The notes under the pieces are model-generated. The model did not search any database. It had not been told where the DNA came from and saw nothing but the letters and a program-made list of their open reading frames with translations. 64,000 bases of DNA, from contig NZ_CP019602.1 of the NCBI RefSeq assembly GCF_001661675.2, positions 2,691,501 to 2,755,500 of the forward strand, read 5' to 3'. Made by a program: the position numbers and the translations under genes. The stretch is from Croceicoccus marinus (GTDB lineage: Bacteria > Pseudomonadota > Alphaproteobacteria > Sphingomonadales > Sphingomonadaceae). Every line of letters starts with the position of its first letter. Position 1 is the stretch's first letter. Shown piece after piece: positions 19,680 through 28,591 of this stretch.

Positions 19680-20342
19680 TCAATCCTTGCCCTTAAGGGC
19701 GGCGATATTGGCGGCATATTGCGGCGGACCGCCCTTGAAGGTAGCGCTGCCAGCGACCAGCACGTCGGCGCCCGCATCGACGCACAGTCGCGCCGTTTCG
19801 GCGTTCACGCCGCCATCGACTTCCAGCCGGATGTCGCGGCCCGACTTGTCGATCATGCGGCGAACCGCCTCGATCTTCTTCAATTGCGAATGGATGAAGC
19901 TTTGCCCGCCGAAGCCGGGATTGACGCTCATTACCAGTACAAGGTCGATCTCGTCGATCAGATAATCCAGCATTTTGGCCGGCGTGCCGGGATTGAGCGA
20001 GATGCCCGCCTTTTTCCCCAGCCCCTTGATCGCCTGCACGGTGCGGTGGATGTGCGGCCCCGCCTCGGGGTGGACGGTGATGATGTCGGCGCCCGCTTCG
20101 GCGAAATCCTGCAGGTACTGGTCCACCGGGCTGATCATCAGGTGCACGTCGAAGACCTTGGCCGAATGGGGGCGCAGCGCCTTTACCACCGCCGGGCCGA
20201 TGGTGATGTTGGGCACGAAATGCCCGTCCATCACGTCGACATGGATCCAGTCCGCGCCTGCTTCGTCGATGGCGCGCACTTCCTCTCCCAACCGGGCGAA
20301 ATCGGCGGACAGGATCGACGGAGAGATGAGCGGTTCGGGCAT
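19680..20342 (-). CDS. rpe: Ribulose-phosphate 3-epimerase
   Basis: A TIM-barrel metalloenzyme of the pentose phosphate/Calvin pathways, 220 residues. Family motifs: [56 protein letters not shown] and a C-terminal [15 protein letters not shown]. The metal ligands (His and Asp pairs) lie in VDVMDGHF and VHLM as expected. It is followed by the heparinase-like gene. Confidence 0.96.
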   Translation of the reverse strand: MPEPLISPSILSADFARLGEEVRAIDEAGADWIHVDVMDGHFVPNITIGPAVVKALRPHSAKVFDVHLMISPVDQYLQDFAEAGADIITVHPEAGPHIHRTVQAIKGLGKKAGISLNPGTPAKMLDYLIDEIDLVLVMSVNPGFGGQSFIHSQLKKIEAVRRMIDKSGRDIRLEVDGGVNAETARLCVDAGADVLVAGSATFKGGPPQYAANIAALKGKD

Positions 20343-20533
20343 GAATCACGGATAGTCCACAGCAGAGAAGCGTCACAAGCAAGACCGGCGGTTTTTTCCA
20401 CACGCCCCCTTCGGTTCGTCCCTGATAGAGACAGTTCCGGCAGCCGAAGCGGGGGGAATACGCGCCCACCCGTGCCAAGCGCCGCAAATGCGTTTAGGAA
20501 AGGCGCGATGTTCCGCCCGATGACGCCCCGCCC

Positions 20534-22255
20534 ATGACGCTCTCGACGATCCGCCGCGCGGCGGGGCTGCTGCGCTCGATCCCGCCGGGGCAGATCGCGC
20601 TGCTCTCCGCGCTGACGCTGGCCTCGGCCCTCAGCGAGGGGGTGGGGCTGCTGATGCTCGTGCCGATGCTGTCGGCGCTGTCCGCGGGCGAGCTGGCCGC
20701 CGGGCTGCCCGGCTGGGCGGCCTCGGCCTCTGCCACGCTGGCGCAATGGATGGGGCTTGGCGGATTGCTGGCGCTGTTCGTCGCGCTGGTGGCGGCGCGG
20801 GCGGTGCTGAACTACCGCCTCGCGCTGGCGCAGACGCGCAGCCAGTATGCCGTGGTCGACGACTGGCGCGACCGGATCTATCGCGCGTTGCTGTCGGCGG
20901 GCTGGCGGCATCTGTCGGCGATGCGGCAATCGGACAATATCAGCCTGCTGATCCAGTTGGTCGACACGATCGGCGACGGCATATTCCGCCTGCTGGGCCT
21001 GCTGACCAGCGTGGTGACGCTGGGGATCGTGTGGCTGGCCGCCTTCGCGCTGTCGCCGGTCACGGCGCTTGTCGGCGCGCTGGGCGGTATGGCGGTGCTG
21101 GCGCTGTTCTCGCGCTTTCGCCGCCATGCGCGCGGCCTTGGCAGCGATGTCGTGCGCGGGATCGGCGCCCTGCAGGGCGAGGCGCAGGAGACGCTGGGCG
21201 CGCTGCGCCTGATCAAGTCGCACGGGCAGGAAGGCGGCGCGGCGCTGCGCCTGTCGCAGAACGTGGGGGCGCTGCGCCGCGCGCAGCTGGCGATGATCCG
21301 CACCACCGCGGGAAGCCGCGCATTGCTGCTGTCGGCCGGGGCCGTGGCGATGGCGCTGGTCGTGTGGGTCGCGTTTGCGCGCGGCGTGTCGCTGGCGGTG
21401 CTGCTGCCGCTGGTCGCGCTGTTCGCCCGATCGGTGCCCCTGCTCGACACGCTGCAGTCGGGGCTGCAGCACTGGTCGCACGCGCTGCCCGCGATCGAAC
21501 GGGCCGAGAGCCTGCTGGCGCAGGCCAGCGCGGCACGCGAACCCGACCTGCCCGCCGCCCCCGCGCCCCGGCCCCTGCACGAGATCGCGGTCACCGATGC
21601 GACAGTGCGCCACGCCGGGCGCGACAGCCCGGCGCTGGATGATGTCACGCTGGTGCTGCCTGCCGGTTCGATGACCGCGCTGGTCGGACCTTCCGGCGCG
21701 GGCAAGAGCACGCTGGCCGACCTGTTCGGCGCCATGTTCGCGCCCGATGCGGGCACGCTTTCGGTCGACGGGATGCCATTGGATGGCGCTGCTTTGGTCG
21801 GATGGCGGCGCACCAGCGCCTATCTGCACCAGGAACCGGTGCTGTTCCACACGACGATCCGCCGCAATCTGCAATGGGCCAGGTCCGACGCTGGCGAGGC
21901 GGAGATGAAGCGCGCGCTGGAGCGGGCTTCGGCCGGCTTCGTGCTGGAGCTGCCCGAGGGGCTGGACACGGTCGTGGGCGACGCGGGCCGCCGTCTTTCG
22001 GGCGGCGAACGCCAGCGGATCGCGCTGGCGCGGGCGCTACTGGGCGATCCGGCGCTGCTGATCCTGGACGAGGCGACCAGCGCGCTGGATGCCGAGAACG
22101 ACGCCGCCATCGCGCGCGCCATTGCCGGGCTGAAGGGACAATGCACCATACTGGTCATCGGTCACCGCGGTGCCCTGACCGACATGGCGGACCGGGTCGT
22201 GACCTTGCGGAACGGGCGGATCGCCGGGGAAGGCGCAATTCCTTCCGCCAGCTAA
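20534..22255 (+). CDS. ABC exporter, fused membrane and ATP-binding domains
   Basis: A half-transporter of 573 residues. The N-terminal 320 residues hold about six membrane helices of the type I ABC exporter fold. The ATPase part has Walker A (GPSGAGKST), a signature LSGGERQRIALARAL and Walker B (ALLILDEATSALD). It probably acts as a homodimer. It stands alone, divergent from rpe, and the substrate (lipid, peptide or other) cannot be told; the CydC/MsbA-like assignment is not resolved. Confidence 0.87.
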   Translation: MTLSTIRRAAGLLRSIPPGQIALLSALTLASALSEGVGLLMLVPMLSALSAGELAAGLPGWAASASATLAQWMGLGGLLALFVALVAARAVLNYRLALAQTRSQYAVVDDWRDRIYRALLSAGWRHLSAMRQSDNISLLIQLVDTIGDGIFRLLGLLTSVVTLGIVWLAAFALSPVTALVGALGGMAVLALFSRFRRHARGLGSDVVRGIGALQGEAQETLGALRLIKSHGQEGGAALRLSQNVGALRRAQLAMIRTTAGSRALLLSAGAVAMALVVWVAFARGVSLAVLLPLVALFARSVPLLDTLQSGLQHWSHALPAIERAESLLAQASAAREPDLPAAPAPRPLHEIAVTDATVRHAGRDSPALDDVTLVLPAGSMTALVGPSGAGKSTLADLFGAMFAPDAGTLSVDGMPLDGAALVGWRRTSAYLHQEPVLFHTTIRRNLQWARSDAGEAEMKRALERASAGFVLELPEGLDTVVGDAGRRLSGGERQRIALARALLGDPALLILDEATSALDAENDAAIARAIAGLKGQCTILVIGHRGALTDMADRVVTLRNGRIAGEGAIPSAS

Positions 22256-22386
22256 ACGGCGAATTCAGCACCTATTCACGGCATTTGTCCCAGAAAACCG
22301 CCAACCATGGGGCGCAGCTTGATCATTTCCCAAAGCAGACCATCTAGCCGCCCATCCCCCTTTTCTTCGCAGCGGAGCCCTTTCGC

Positions 22387-22917
22387 ATGATCCCATCGCT
22401 CTTCACCTTCGGCCGTTACACGTCGCCCCGTTCCCGCATGCTTCGCGCCGGCGGGGCGCTTGCGCTTGCGTTGGTGGCATCGGCGCTTGTCCCGGCGCCC
22501 GCGATGGCCGCGCCCGCGGGATGCGAAGGCGACAGCAGCGGCAACAGCTGGATGTTCCTGGAAGCGCAGGGCATGCGCAATGCCAAGGGCTGGCTGACGG
22601 TCAAGATCTACAACAGCTCGGACGAGTTCCTGGCCAGCGGCGGTTCGATGGACGTGATCCGCGTGCCCGCAAGGCCGGGCAACCAGCGCATCTGCATGAA
22701 GCTGCCTGACAACGGCACCTATGCCCTTTTCGTCTATCATGACGAGGACAAGGACAAGAAGCTCAACTTCAACTTCCTGAAGATGAGCCCGACCGAAGGC
22801 GGCGGCTTTTCGAACAATCCCAGCATGGACCGCATCCGCCGCCCCAGCTGGAGGGAAACCGCGGTCCGCGTGTCGCGCCCCGGCCTCGCCACGCGGGTGA
22901 CGGTGAACTACCCCTAA
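22387..22917 (+). CDS. DUF2141 domain-containing exported protein
   Basis: A 176-residue protein with a long N-terminal signal region (hydrophobic core near residues 22-36, cleavage near AMAAP). The mature part shows the DUF2141 pattern: WLTVKIYNSSDEF, ALFVYHDEDKDKKLNFNFL and EGGGFSNNP. Function is unknown; the fold is predicted to be a small beta-sandwich. Two starts are possible, 22387 and 22438; the longer carries a positively charged N-region. It is 60 bases before an amidohydrolase gene. Confidence 0.82.
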   Translation: MIPSLFTFGRYTSPRSRMLRAGGALALALVASALVPAPAMAAPAGCEGDSSGNSWMFLEAQGMRNAKGWLTVKIYNSSDEFLASGGSMDVIRVPARPGNQRICMKLPDNGTYALFVYHDEDKDKKLNFNFLKMSPTEGGGFSNNPSMDRIRRPSWRETAVRVSRPGLATRVTVNYP

Positions 22918-22976
22918 GGCCGTCCTGAACCCGCGCCTCTTTGCCTGACCGGCAGGGAAGTGTTAGCCCTGTCGTC

Positions 22977-24224
22977 ATGAACCTTCATGCGACTCCGCCC
23001 GGCGACATCGGCTCCTCGATTGCAGAGGCGGCCGAGGCGCTGGGCGACGAGATCGTGGCGCTGCGCCGCGCGATCCATGCCGATCCCGAACTGGGGCTGG
23101 AAACGCCGCGTACCCTGGCGAAAGTGAAGGACGCACTGGCGGACCTGCCGCTGGAATGGCGCGAAGGCCCGCAAACGACCGGCGCGGTCGCCGTGCTGAA
23201 AGGCCGCGGTCCCGCCACCGACAAAAGGCGCCGCGTGGTGCTGCGCGGCGACATGGACGCGCTGCCGCTGGCCGAGGAGACGGGCCTGCCCTTTGCCTCG
23301 CGGACCCAGGGCCGGATGCATGCCTGCGGCCATGACGGGCACACCGCCATGCTGGCCGGCGCGGCAAGGCTGCTGGCCGAACGCACGCAGGACTTCGATG
23401 GAGAGGTCTGGCTGATGTTCCAGCCGGGCGAGGAAGGCTTTGGCGGCGGGCGCATGATGGTCGAGGATGGCCTGCTCACCGATCGGCATGGCCCGCCCGA
23501 CGCCTGTTTCGCCCTTCACGTCATGCCCAATGCCCGCCACGGCCAGATCGCCTGCATCCCCGGCCCGCTGATGGCGGCGTCGGACACGTTGCAGGTGGTG
23601 GTGAGGGGTTCGGGCGGCCATGCCTCAATGCCGCACGGCGCTGCCGATCCCATGCCCGTCGCGGCCGAGATCGTGACCGCGCTGCAAGCCATGGTGACGC
23701 GCCAGTTCGATGCGGGCGAGCCGGTCGTCGTCACCGTCACGAGGATCGAGGCCGGGCATGCCGACAATGTCATCGCCGATGCCTGCACCATGCGCGGAAC
23801 GCTGCGCACCCTGTCGGACGAGACCCGAGCCCGACTGCCGCAAGCGATCGAGCGGCTGGCCACGAATATCGCCGCGGCCCACGGGCTGACCGCGGAGGTC
23901 ACGGTCAAACCGGGCTTTCCCGTCACGGTCAACGATCCGCGCGCTTTCGCCCTCGCCCGCGAGGTTGCGGTCCGCGAATTCGGCGCGGACAGCTTCGAGA
24001 CGCTGAAACGCCCGCTGATGACGGCGGAGGATTTCAGCTATGTATTGAACCATGCGCCCGGCGCGATGCTGTTCCTGGGCGTTGCGCGCGAAGGTGACGA
24101 TTGGTCGCAGTGCTGCGGCCTGCATTCGCCGCGCATGCATATGGACGAGACTGCCCTGCCGCGCGGGGCCGCCTTGCTGGCGGCGCTGGGGCTGGCGGTC
24201 TTGCAGAAAGGCTTGCCCGCATGA
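22977..24224 (+). CDS. M20 family amidohydrolase (hippurate hydrolase-like)
   Basis: A 415-residue metal-dependent hydrolase of N-acyl amino acids. The metal-ligand and dimerisation motifs are present: RGDMDALPL, MHACGHDGHTAMLAGAA, QPGEEGFGGG, and a late region with EDFSYVL. Relatives cleave N-acetyl, N-benzoyl or similar amides. The ATG of the next gene overlaps its stop (ATGA), so the two hydrolases are translationally coupled. Confidence 0.9.
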   Translation: MNLHATPPGDIGSSIAEAAEALGDEIVALRRAIHADPELGLETPRTLAKVKDALADLPLEWREGPQTTGAVAVLKGRGPATDKRRRVVLRGDMDALPLAEETGLPFASRTQGRMHACGHDGHTAMLAGAARLLAERTQDFDGEVWLMFQPGEEGFGGGRMMVEDGLLTDRHGPPDACFALHVMPNARHGQIACIPGPLMAASDTLQVVVRGSGGHASMPHGAADPMPVAAEIVTALQAMVTRQFDAGEPVVVTVTRIEAGHADNVIADACTMRGTLRTLSDETRARLPQAIERLATNIAAAHGLTAEVTVKPGFPVTVNDPRAFALAREVAVREFGADSFETLKRPLMTAEDFSYVLNHAPGAMLFLGVAREGDDWSQCCGLHSPRMHMDETALPRGAALLAALGLAVLQKGLPA

Positions 24225-25528
24225 CGACTCCCCCCGGATCGAACCAGCCCCGGATCGACATCAAGCGGATCGAGGCGGACATCAATGCCATCGCCCGCTT
24301 CGGCTTCAACGAAGAGGATCGCGGCGTCTATCGCCAGGGCTTCTCGCCCGAGGACATGGCCGCGCGGCAATGGCTGCGCGACCGCATGGGCGAGCTGGGC
24401 CTCGATCACCGCATGGACGGCGCGGGCAATGTGATCGGGCGTTATGGCGCAGAGGGCGCCGGCGCCGACAAGCCCGCCATCGTGATCGCGTCGCATCTCG
24501 ATTCGGTGCCGGCGGGCGGTATCTTCGATGGCGTGCTGGGCGTGGTTGCGGGACTGGAAGTGATCCGCACCATGCAGGACGCGGGGATCACGCCGAACTA
24601 TCCGATCGAGGTGATCGCCACCAGCGAGGAGGAAGGCCGTTTCGGCGGCATGCTGGGCGCGCAGGCGCTGACCGGCAATCTCACCCGCGAATGGCTGGAA
24701 GGCGCGGCGGACGAACACGGGCTGGCGCTGAAGGACGCGATGGCCGACGCGGGGCTGGATTACCTGGAGGCGCTGCATGCCTATCGCCGCCCCGAAACGC
24801 TGCACGCGTTCCTGGAACTGCATGTCGAGCAGGGCCCGGTGCTCGACACCGAGAAGACCACCATCGGCGTGGTCGAGGGGATTTCGGGCGTGTTCAAATG
24901 GATGGTCAGGCTGAAGGGCAAGGCCGACCATGCGGGCACCGCGCCGATGCACCTGCGGTCCGACGCGCTGATGGGCATGGTCGATTTCGCGCACGAGATC
25001 CCGCGCATCATCGACGAGGAAGGCACCGACAAGAGCCGGATCACCATCGGCCATGTCGCGCTGAAACCCGGCTTCCCCCACACCGTGCCCGGCGAAGCCG
25101 AGTTCACCATCGTGGGCCGCGACCTCGACGAGGAGGTGATGACGCGCCTCGCCGACAGCTGCCGCAAGGTGCTGGAATCGATCTCGCGCCGTCATGGGCT
25201 GAAGTTCGACTACGAGCAGATGAGCTGGCTTGCGCCCGCCTATTGCGACGAGGGGATCGTCGCGCTGGTCGAGCGCAATGCGAAGGCGCTGGACTACAGC
25301 TACAAGATCATGCCCTCGGGCGCGGGGCACGATGTGCAGTTCTTCACCGCGTTAACCAGAACCGGCCTGATCTTCGTGCCCAGCGTCGGCGGGGTCAGCC
25401 ATGCGCCGGACGAATGGACTCACTGGTCCGACATCGAACGCGGCGCACAGCTGCTGTGCAATTGCGTGCTCGAACTGGCATGCGCTTCGGAGCAAGTTAC
25501 ACCGCTAGAACAGTCGATTGCCCGCTGA
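24221..25528 (+). CDS. Zn-dependent hydrolase, N-carbamoyl-L-amino acid/allantoate amidohydrolase family
   Basis: A 435-residue protein of the hydantoinase/carbamoylase amidase family (also M20-like). Motifs include GRYGAEGAGA, IASHLDSVPAGGIFDGVLG (metal-binding His/Asp), ATSEEEGRFGG, ELHVEQGPVL and GAGHDVQFF, which match the dinuclear-zinc ligands of beta-ureidopropionase/N-carbamoylase relatives. It starts within the previous stop codon. Coupling to an M20 amidohydrolase suggests sequential deacylation of N-substituted amino acids, but neither substrate is shown by the sequence. Confidence 0.87.
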   Translation: MTTPPGSNQPRIDIKRIEADINAIARFGFNEEDRGVYRQGFSPEDMAARQWLRDRMGELGLDHRMDGAGNVIGRYGAEGAGADKPAIVIASHLDSVPAGGIFDGVLGVVAGLEVIRTMQDAGITPNYPIEVIATSEEEGRFGGMLGAQALTGNLTREWLEGAADEHGLALKDAMADAGLDYLEALHAYRRPETLHAFLELHVEQGPVLDTEKTTIGVVEGISGVFKWMVRLKGKADHAGTAPMHLRSDALMGMVDFAHEIPRIIDEEGTDKSRITIGHVALKPGFPHTVPGEAEFTIVGRDLDEEVMTRLADSCRKVLESISRRHGLKFDYEQMSWLAPAYCDEGIVALVERNAKALDYSYKIMPSGAGHDVQFFTALTRTGLIFVPSVGGVSHAPDEWTHWSDIERGAQLLCNCVLELACASEQVTPLEQSIAR

Positions 25529-25723
25529 TCGGGCACGCCTTGCCGCAACGCAGCAAGCAAATTCGAGAATTCGTATCTCGAAAGGGGTGCTGGCCTTGCC
25601 TCGATTGATTTACGGGGGGATGAAGGGCGCCCCGGGGGCAGGCTTTTTGAAAGCAATATCTATCGAACGAAGTTAATTTCGATTTATCCCCTCGCCCCCA
25701 TGTTTCTGCGAAGGGAAACTCGT

Positions 25724-27286
25724 ATGACACAATTCGATCAGGCACGCCGTGCCGGCATGCTTGTTGGCACCGCTATCGCGGCATTCACCGTCCTCGCCCT
25801 CCCCCAGAGCGCCATGGCCGAGGAATGCGTCATGGAGGACGCGGGCACCTCGACCCAAAGCACGCAGGGGGCAAGCAGCGCGAATGCAACCGCCACCGCC
25901 TGCGGGACCGAGGCGACGGCCAGCAGCAGCAACAGCACCGCAGTCGGCTATCAGGCAAAGGCCTCGCTCAATAGCGCGACCGTGGCCACGGGTTTCACCG
26001 ATGGTGCAGTGGCTTTTGGCGCGCGCGCGGTGTCGGTCGGCTATGACACGATCGCGCTGGGCAACGATGCCCGCGTCGGCACGGTCGATTCCACCGACGG
26101 CACGAACACCACCTATGGCTTTGCCGATTTCAGCACCGCGGTCGGCGCGGATTCGCGCATCAGCGCCGCGTTCGGCACCGCAATCGGCAAGGTCGCGACC
26201 GTTTCGGCGCAGGGCGGCAGCGCGATCGGCGCCTATGCCAGCGCATCTGGCGTGAACGGCATCGCATTCGGCACCGACGCCGATCTGAACGACGGCAGCC
26301 GCATGGGCGCCAGCGCATCGGGCGCCAATTCGATCGCGATCGGCACCAATGCCGCATCGGCCGGAAGCGCTTCGACGGCGATGGGCCAGGGCGCATCTGC
26401 CATGTCCGACAATTCCGTCGCGCTGGGCAGCGGCTCGTCAGTCCAGTCGGGTGCGGGATATGCGATGGCGCTGGGCTCGCGCTCGACCGCCAGCGCCGCG
26501 TTTTCCAGCGCGGTCGGCTATTCGGCATCGTCCAGCGGCGCGCGCTCGACGGCGGTCGGCAGCCTTGCGATGTCGAGCGGCGCCGATTCCACCGCGGTCG
26601 GCCGCGGCGCGATCTCGTCGGGCGGGCGGTCCAGCGCGTTCGGCTTCAAGGCGGTCACGCCCGGATCGTTCGCAGTGGCGCTGGGGACCGAGGCTTCGGC
26701 CAGCGGCACCTCGGCCACCGCGGTCGGCGGGTCGGCCAGCGCGGCCTTCGCCAATTCGACCGCCATCGGCTATCAGGCGCAGACGACCGACGTTAACCAG
26801 GTCACTGTCGGCGGCACGGGCTCCTCGGTCCGGGTGGGCGACATCGACGCCTCGACCTCGGCGCAGGAAGGGCAGCTTTATTCCGTGACAGTCGATAATG
26901 ACGGCACGCTGGGCAAGGGCAGCGCGCTCGCCACCGGCCAGCAGGTCGCCTCGCTCGCCAGCAACATGCAGGCGATCGCGGCGGTCACCGATGCGCAGTT
27001 CTCGGCGCTGCAGGCGGATGTCGACACGCTGTCGTTCCAGCTCGACGACCTCGACGAAAGCACGCGCGGCGGCATTGCCTCCGCGATGGCGCTGGGCGGG
27101 CAGATGATCGTGCCCGACAGCACGATCTCGGTCTCGGGCAATGTCTCGACCTATCGCGGAGAGCAGGGCTTTGCCGGTACCGTCGCCGCGCGGGTCGCGC
27201 CCCGCATCTACGTGTCGGGCGGCCTTGCGGGTTCGACCGCGAAAAACTCGACCGGCGGACGCGTGGGCGTCGCGCTGGGCTTCTGA
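25724..27286 (+). CDS. YadA-like trimeric autotransporter adhesin
   Basis: A surface protein of 520 residues. The ATG at 25724 follows AAGGGA and gives a signal peptide ending near AMAEEC. The passenger (residues about 45-360) is made of short repeats of the YadA-head type, with recurring AVG/AIG and SVALG-type units spaced about 14 residues apart. A short coiled-coil stalk near 410-450 (SLASNMQAIAAV) leads to a C-terminal trimerisation barrel ending GGRVGVALGF. It is expected to assemble as a trimer in the outer membrane. Confidence 0.85.
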   Translation: MTQFDQARRAGMLVGTAIAAFTVLALPQSAMAEECVMEDAGTSTQSTQGASSANATATACGTEATASSSNSTAVGYQAKASLNSATVATGFTDGAVAFGARAVSVGYDTIALGNDARVGTVDSTDGTNTTYGFADFSTAVGADSRISAAFGTAIGKVATVSAQGGSAIGAYASASGVNGIAFGTDADLNDGSRMGASASGANSIAIGTNAASAGSASTAMGQGASAMSDNSVALGSGSSVQSGAGYAMALGSRSTASAAFSSAVGYSASSSGARSTAVGSLAMSSGADSTAVGRGAISSGGRSSAFGFKAVTPGSFAVALGTEASASGTSATAVGGSASAAFANSTAIGYQAQTTDVNQVTVGGTGSSVRVGDIDASTSAQEGQLYSVTVDNDGTLGKGSALATGQQVASLASNMQAIAAVTDAQFSALQADVDTLSFQLDDLDESTRGGIASAMALGGQMIVPDSTISVSGNVSTYRGEQGFAGTVAARVAPRIYVSGGLAGSTAKNSTGGRVGVALGF

Positions 27287-27345
27287 TCCGGGCCAGGTCC
27301 GAAAGAGGGGGCGGGCGCTTTCACAAGCGCTCGCGCCTTCGCTTT

Positions 27346-28584
27346 TCAGGCTGCGAACAGGCTCCACAATTGCTGTCCGGCCAGCACGACGAACAGCAGC
27401 GCCGATCCCGCCAGCATCGCGTTCGACAGCCAGCCATTGCGCGCCTCCGCCGGCAGGTCCCGGCGGTTCAGCAGCAGCAACAGGGTCACCGCCAGGAACG
27501 GCATGAACAGCGCGCCGAACGCGCCATAGATCACCGCCAGCAGGAACGGCTGCTGCGCATAAAGCAGCAGCATCGGCGGAAAGGTCAGCCAGGCGGCATA
27601 GGCGCGAAACGGCGCGCTGCGTTCGGGCGGGCCTTCGGGCAGCGGCCGGTTGAAGAACTGCGCGTACCAGTCGGCGAAGAACAGGCTCATCCCGTGCCAC
27701 ACGCCCAGTACGGACGAGAATGCCGTCGCGGCGAAACCGATCAGGAAGGCAGCGGCGACTGGCTGGCCGAAGCGCGCGGCAAGCACGTTCGACAGGTCCA
27801 GCAGGCCCCGGTCCCCGCTCTGCAGCGCGATGCTGGCGGCATATAGCAGTTCGGCGCCCACGATCATCATGGCGACGACGAAGATGCCGGTCAGGATATA
27901 GGCGACCGCATTGTCGATCCGCATCATCGGCAGCCAGCCGGTGCCGTTCCAGCCCTTCGCCTGCGCCCAGTATCCATAGGCCGCGGTCGTCACCGTGCCG
28001 CCCACCCCGCCGATCAGCCCCAGCGTGTAGAACAGCGAATGGCCGGGCAGCGTCACCGCCAGCCCCGACAGCAGCATCGGCAGGTCGGGGGCGGCCAGCA
28101 CGGCCAGGCTGACGATCACGACGAACATCACCGCAACCAGGATCTTGATCAGCCCTTCCAGCCGCTCATACCGGTTGAAGAATACGAAGGCGAAACCCGC
28201 CAGCCCGGTCAGGATCGCCCATCCGGTCAGCGGCAACACGGGAAACAGAGCGGCCAGCGGCAGCGCGGTGGCGCTCATCGCGGTGGCGCCATAGATGAAG
28301 CCCCAGATCACGACATAGATGCCGAAATACCAGCCGGTCCAGCGCCCCAGCGACTGCCAGCCCGCCAGAATCGTCGATCCGGTCGCAAGGTGATAGCGCG
28401 CCGATCCTTCGGACAGCGCGATCTTGACGATGCAGCCCAATATCGCCGCCCACAGCAGCGCATAGCCAAAGCGCGATCCCGCGATCAGCGTGGCGACCAG
28501 ATCGCCCGCGCCCACGCCGGTGGCGGCCACGACGATGCCGGGGCCGATGTGACGCCAGAGGCTGCCCGACGGCTGCTCGCTCAT
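27346..28584 (-). CDS. Nramp-fold transporter with atypical metal-site motifs
   Basis: An integral membrane protein of 412 residues with about eleven hydrophobic segments. The Nramp/SLC11 scaffold is visible (SLWRHIGPGIVVAATG at the start, GSRFGYALLWAAILG after it). Helix 1 lacks the canonical DPGN: the same place reads GVGAGDL. Helix 6 lacks MPH: it reads GGTVTTAAYGYW. In known Mn/Fe transporters these residues bind the metal, so the cargo may differ. It starts seven bases after the asnB-like stop and is the last gene of the operon. Confidence 0.78.
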   Translation of the reverse strand: MSEQPSGSLWRHIGPGIVVAATGVGAGDLVATLIAGSRFGYALLWAAILGCIVKIALSEGSARYHLATGSTILAGWQSLGRWTGWYFGIYVVIWGFIYGATAMSATALPLAALFPVLPLTGWAILTGLAGFAFVFFNRYERLEGLIKILVAVMFVVIVSLAVLAAPDLPMLLSGLAVTLPGHSLFYTLGLIGGVGGTVTTAAYGYWAQAKGWNGTGWLPMMRIDNAVAYILTGIFVVAMMIVGAELLYAASIALQSGDRGLLDLSNVLAARFGQPVAAAFLIGFAATAFSSVLGVWHGMSLFFADWYAQFFNRPLPEGPPERSAPFRAYAAWLTFPPMLLLYAQQPFLLAVIYGAFGALFMPFLAVTLLLLLNRRDLPAEARNGWLSNAMLAGSALLFVVLAGQQLWSLFAA

Positions 28585-28591
28585 GCCGCGG

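Noticed and set aside
17261..19696. An 811-codon plus-strand frame across purH and the heparinase-like gene
   Set aside because: Antisense shadow, Arg/Gln/His-rich, with real genes on the other strand.
25529..25723. Terminator or riboswitch before the autotransporter
   Set aside because: A GC-rich palindrome followed by TTTTT occurs near 25627-25650 but has no loop of useful size; no riboswitch fold could be recognised.
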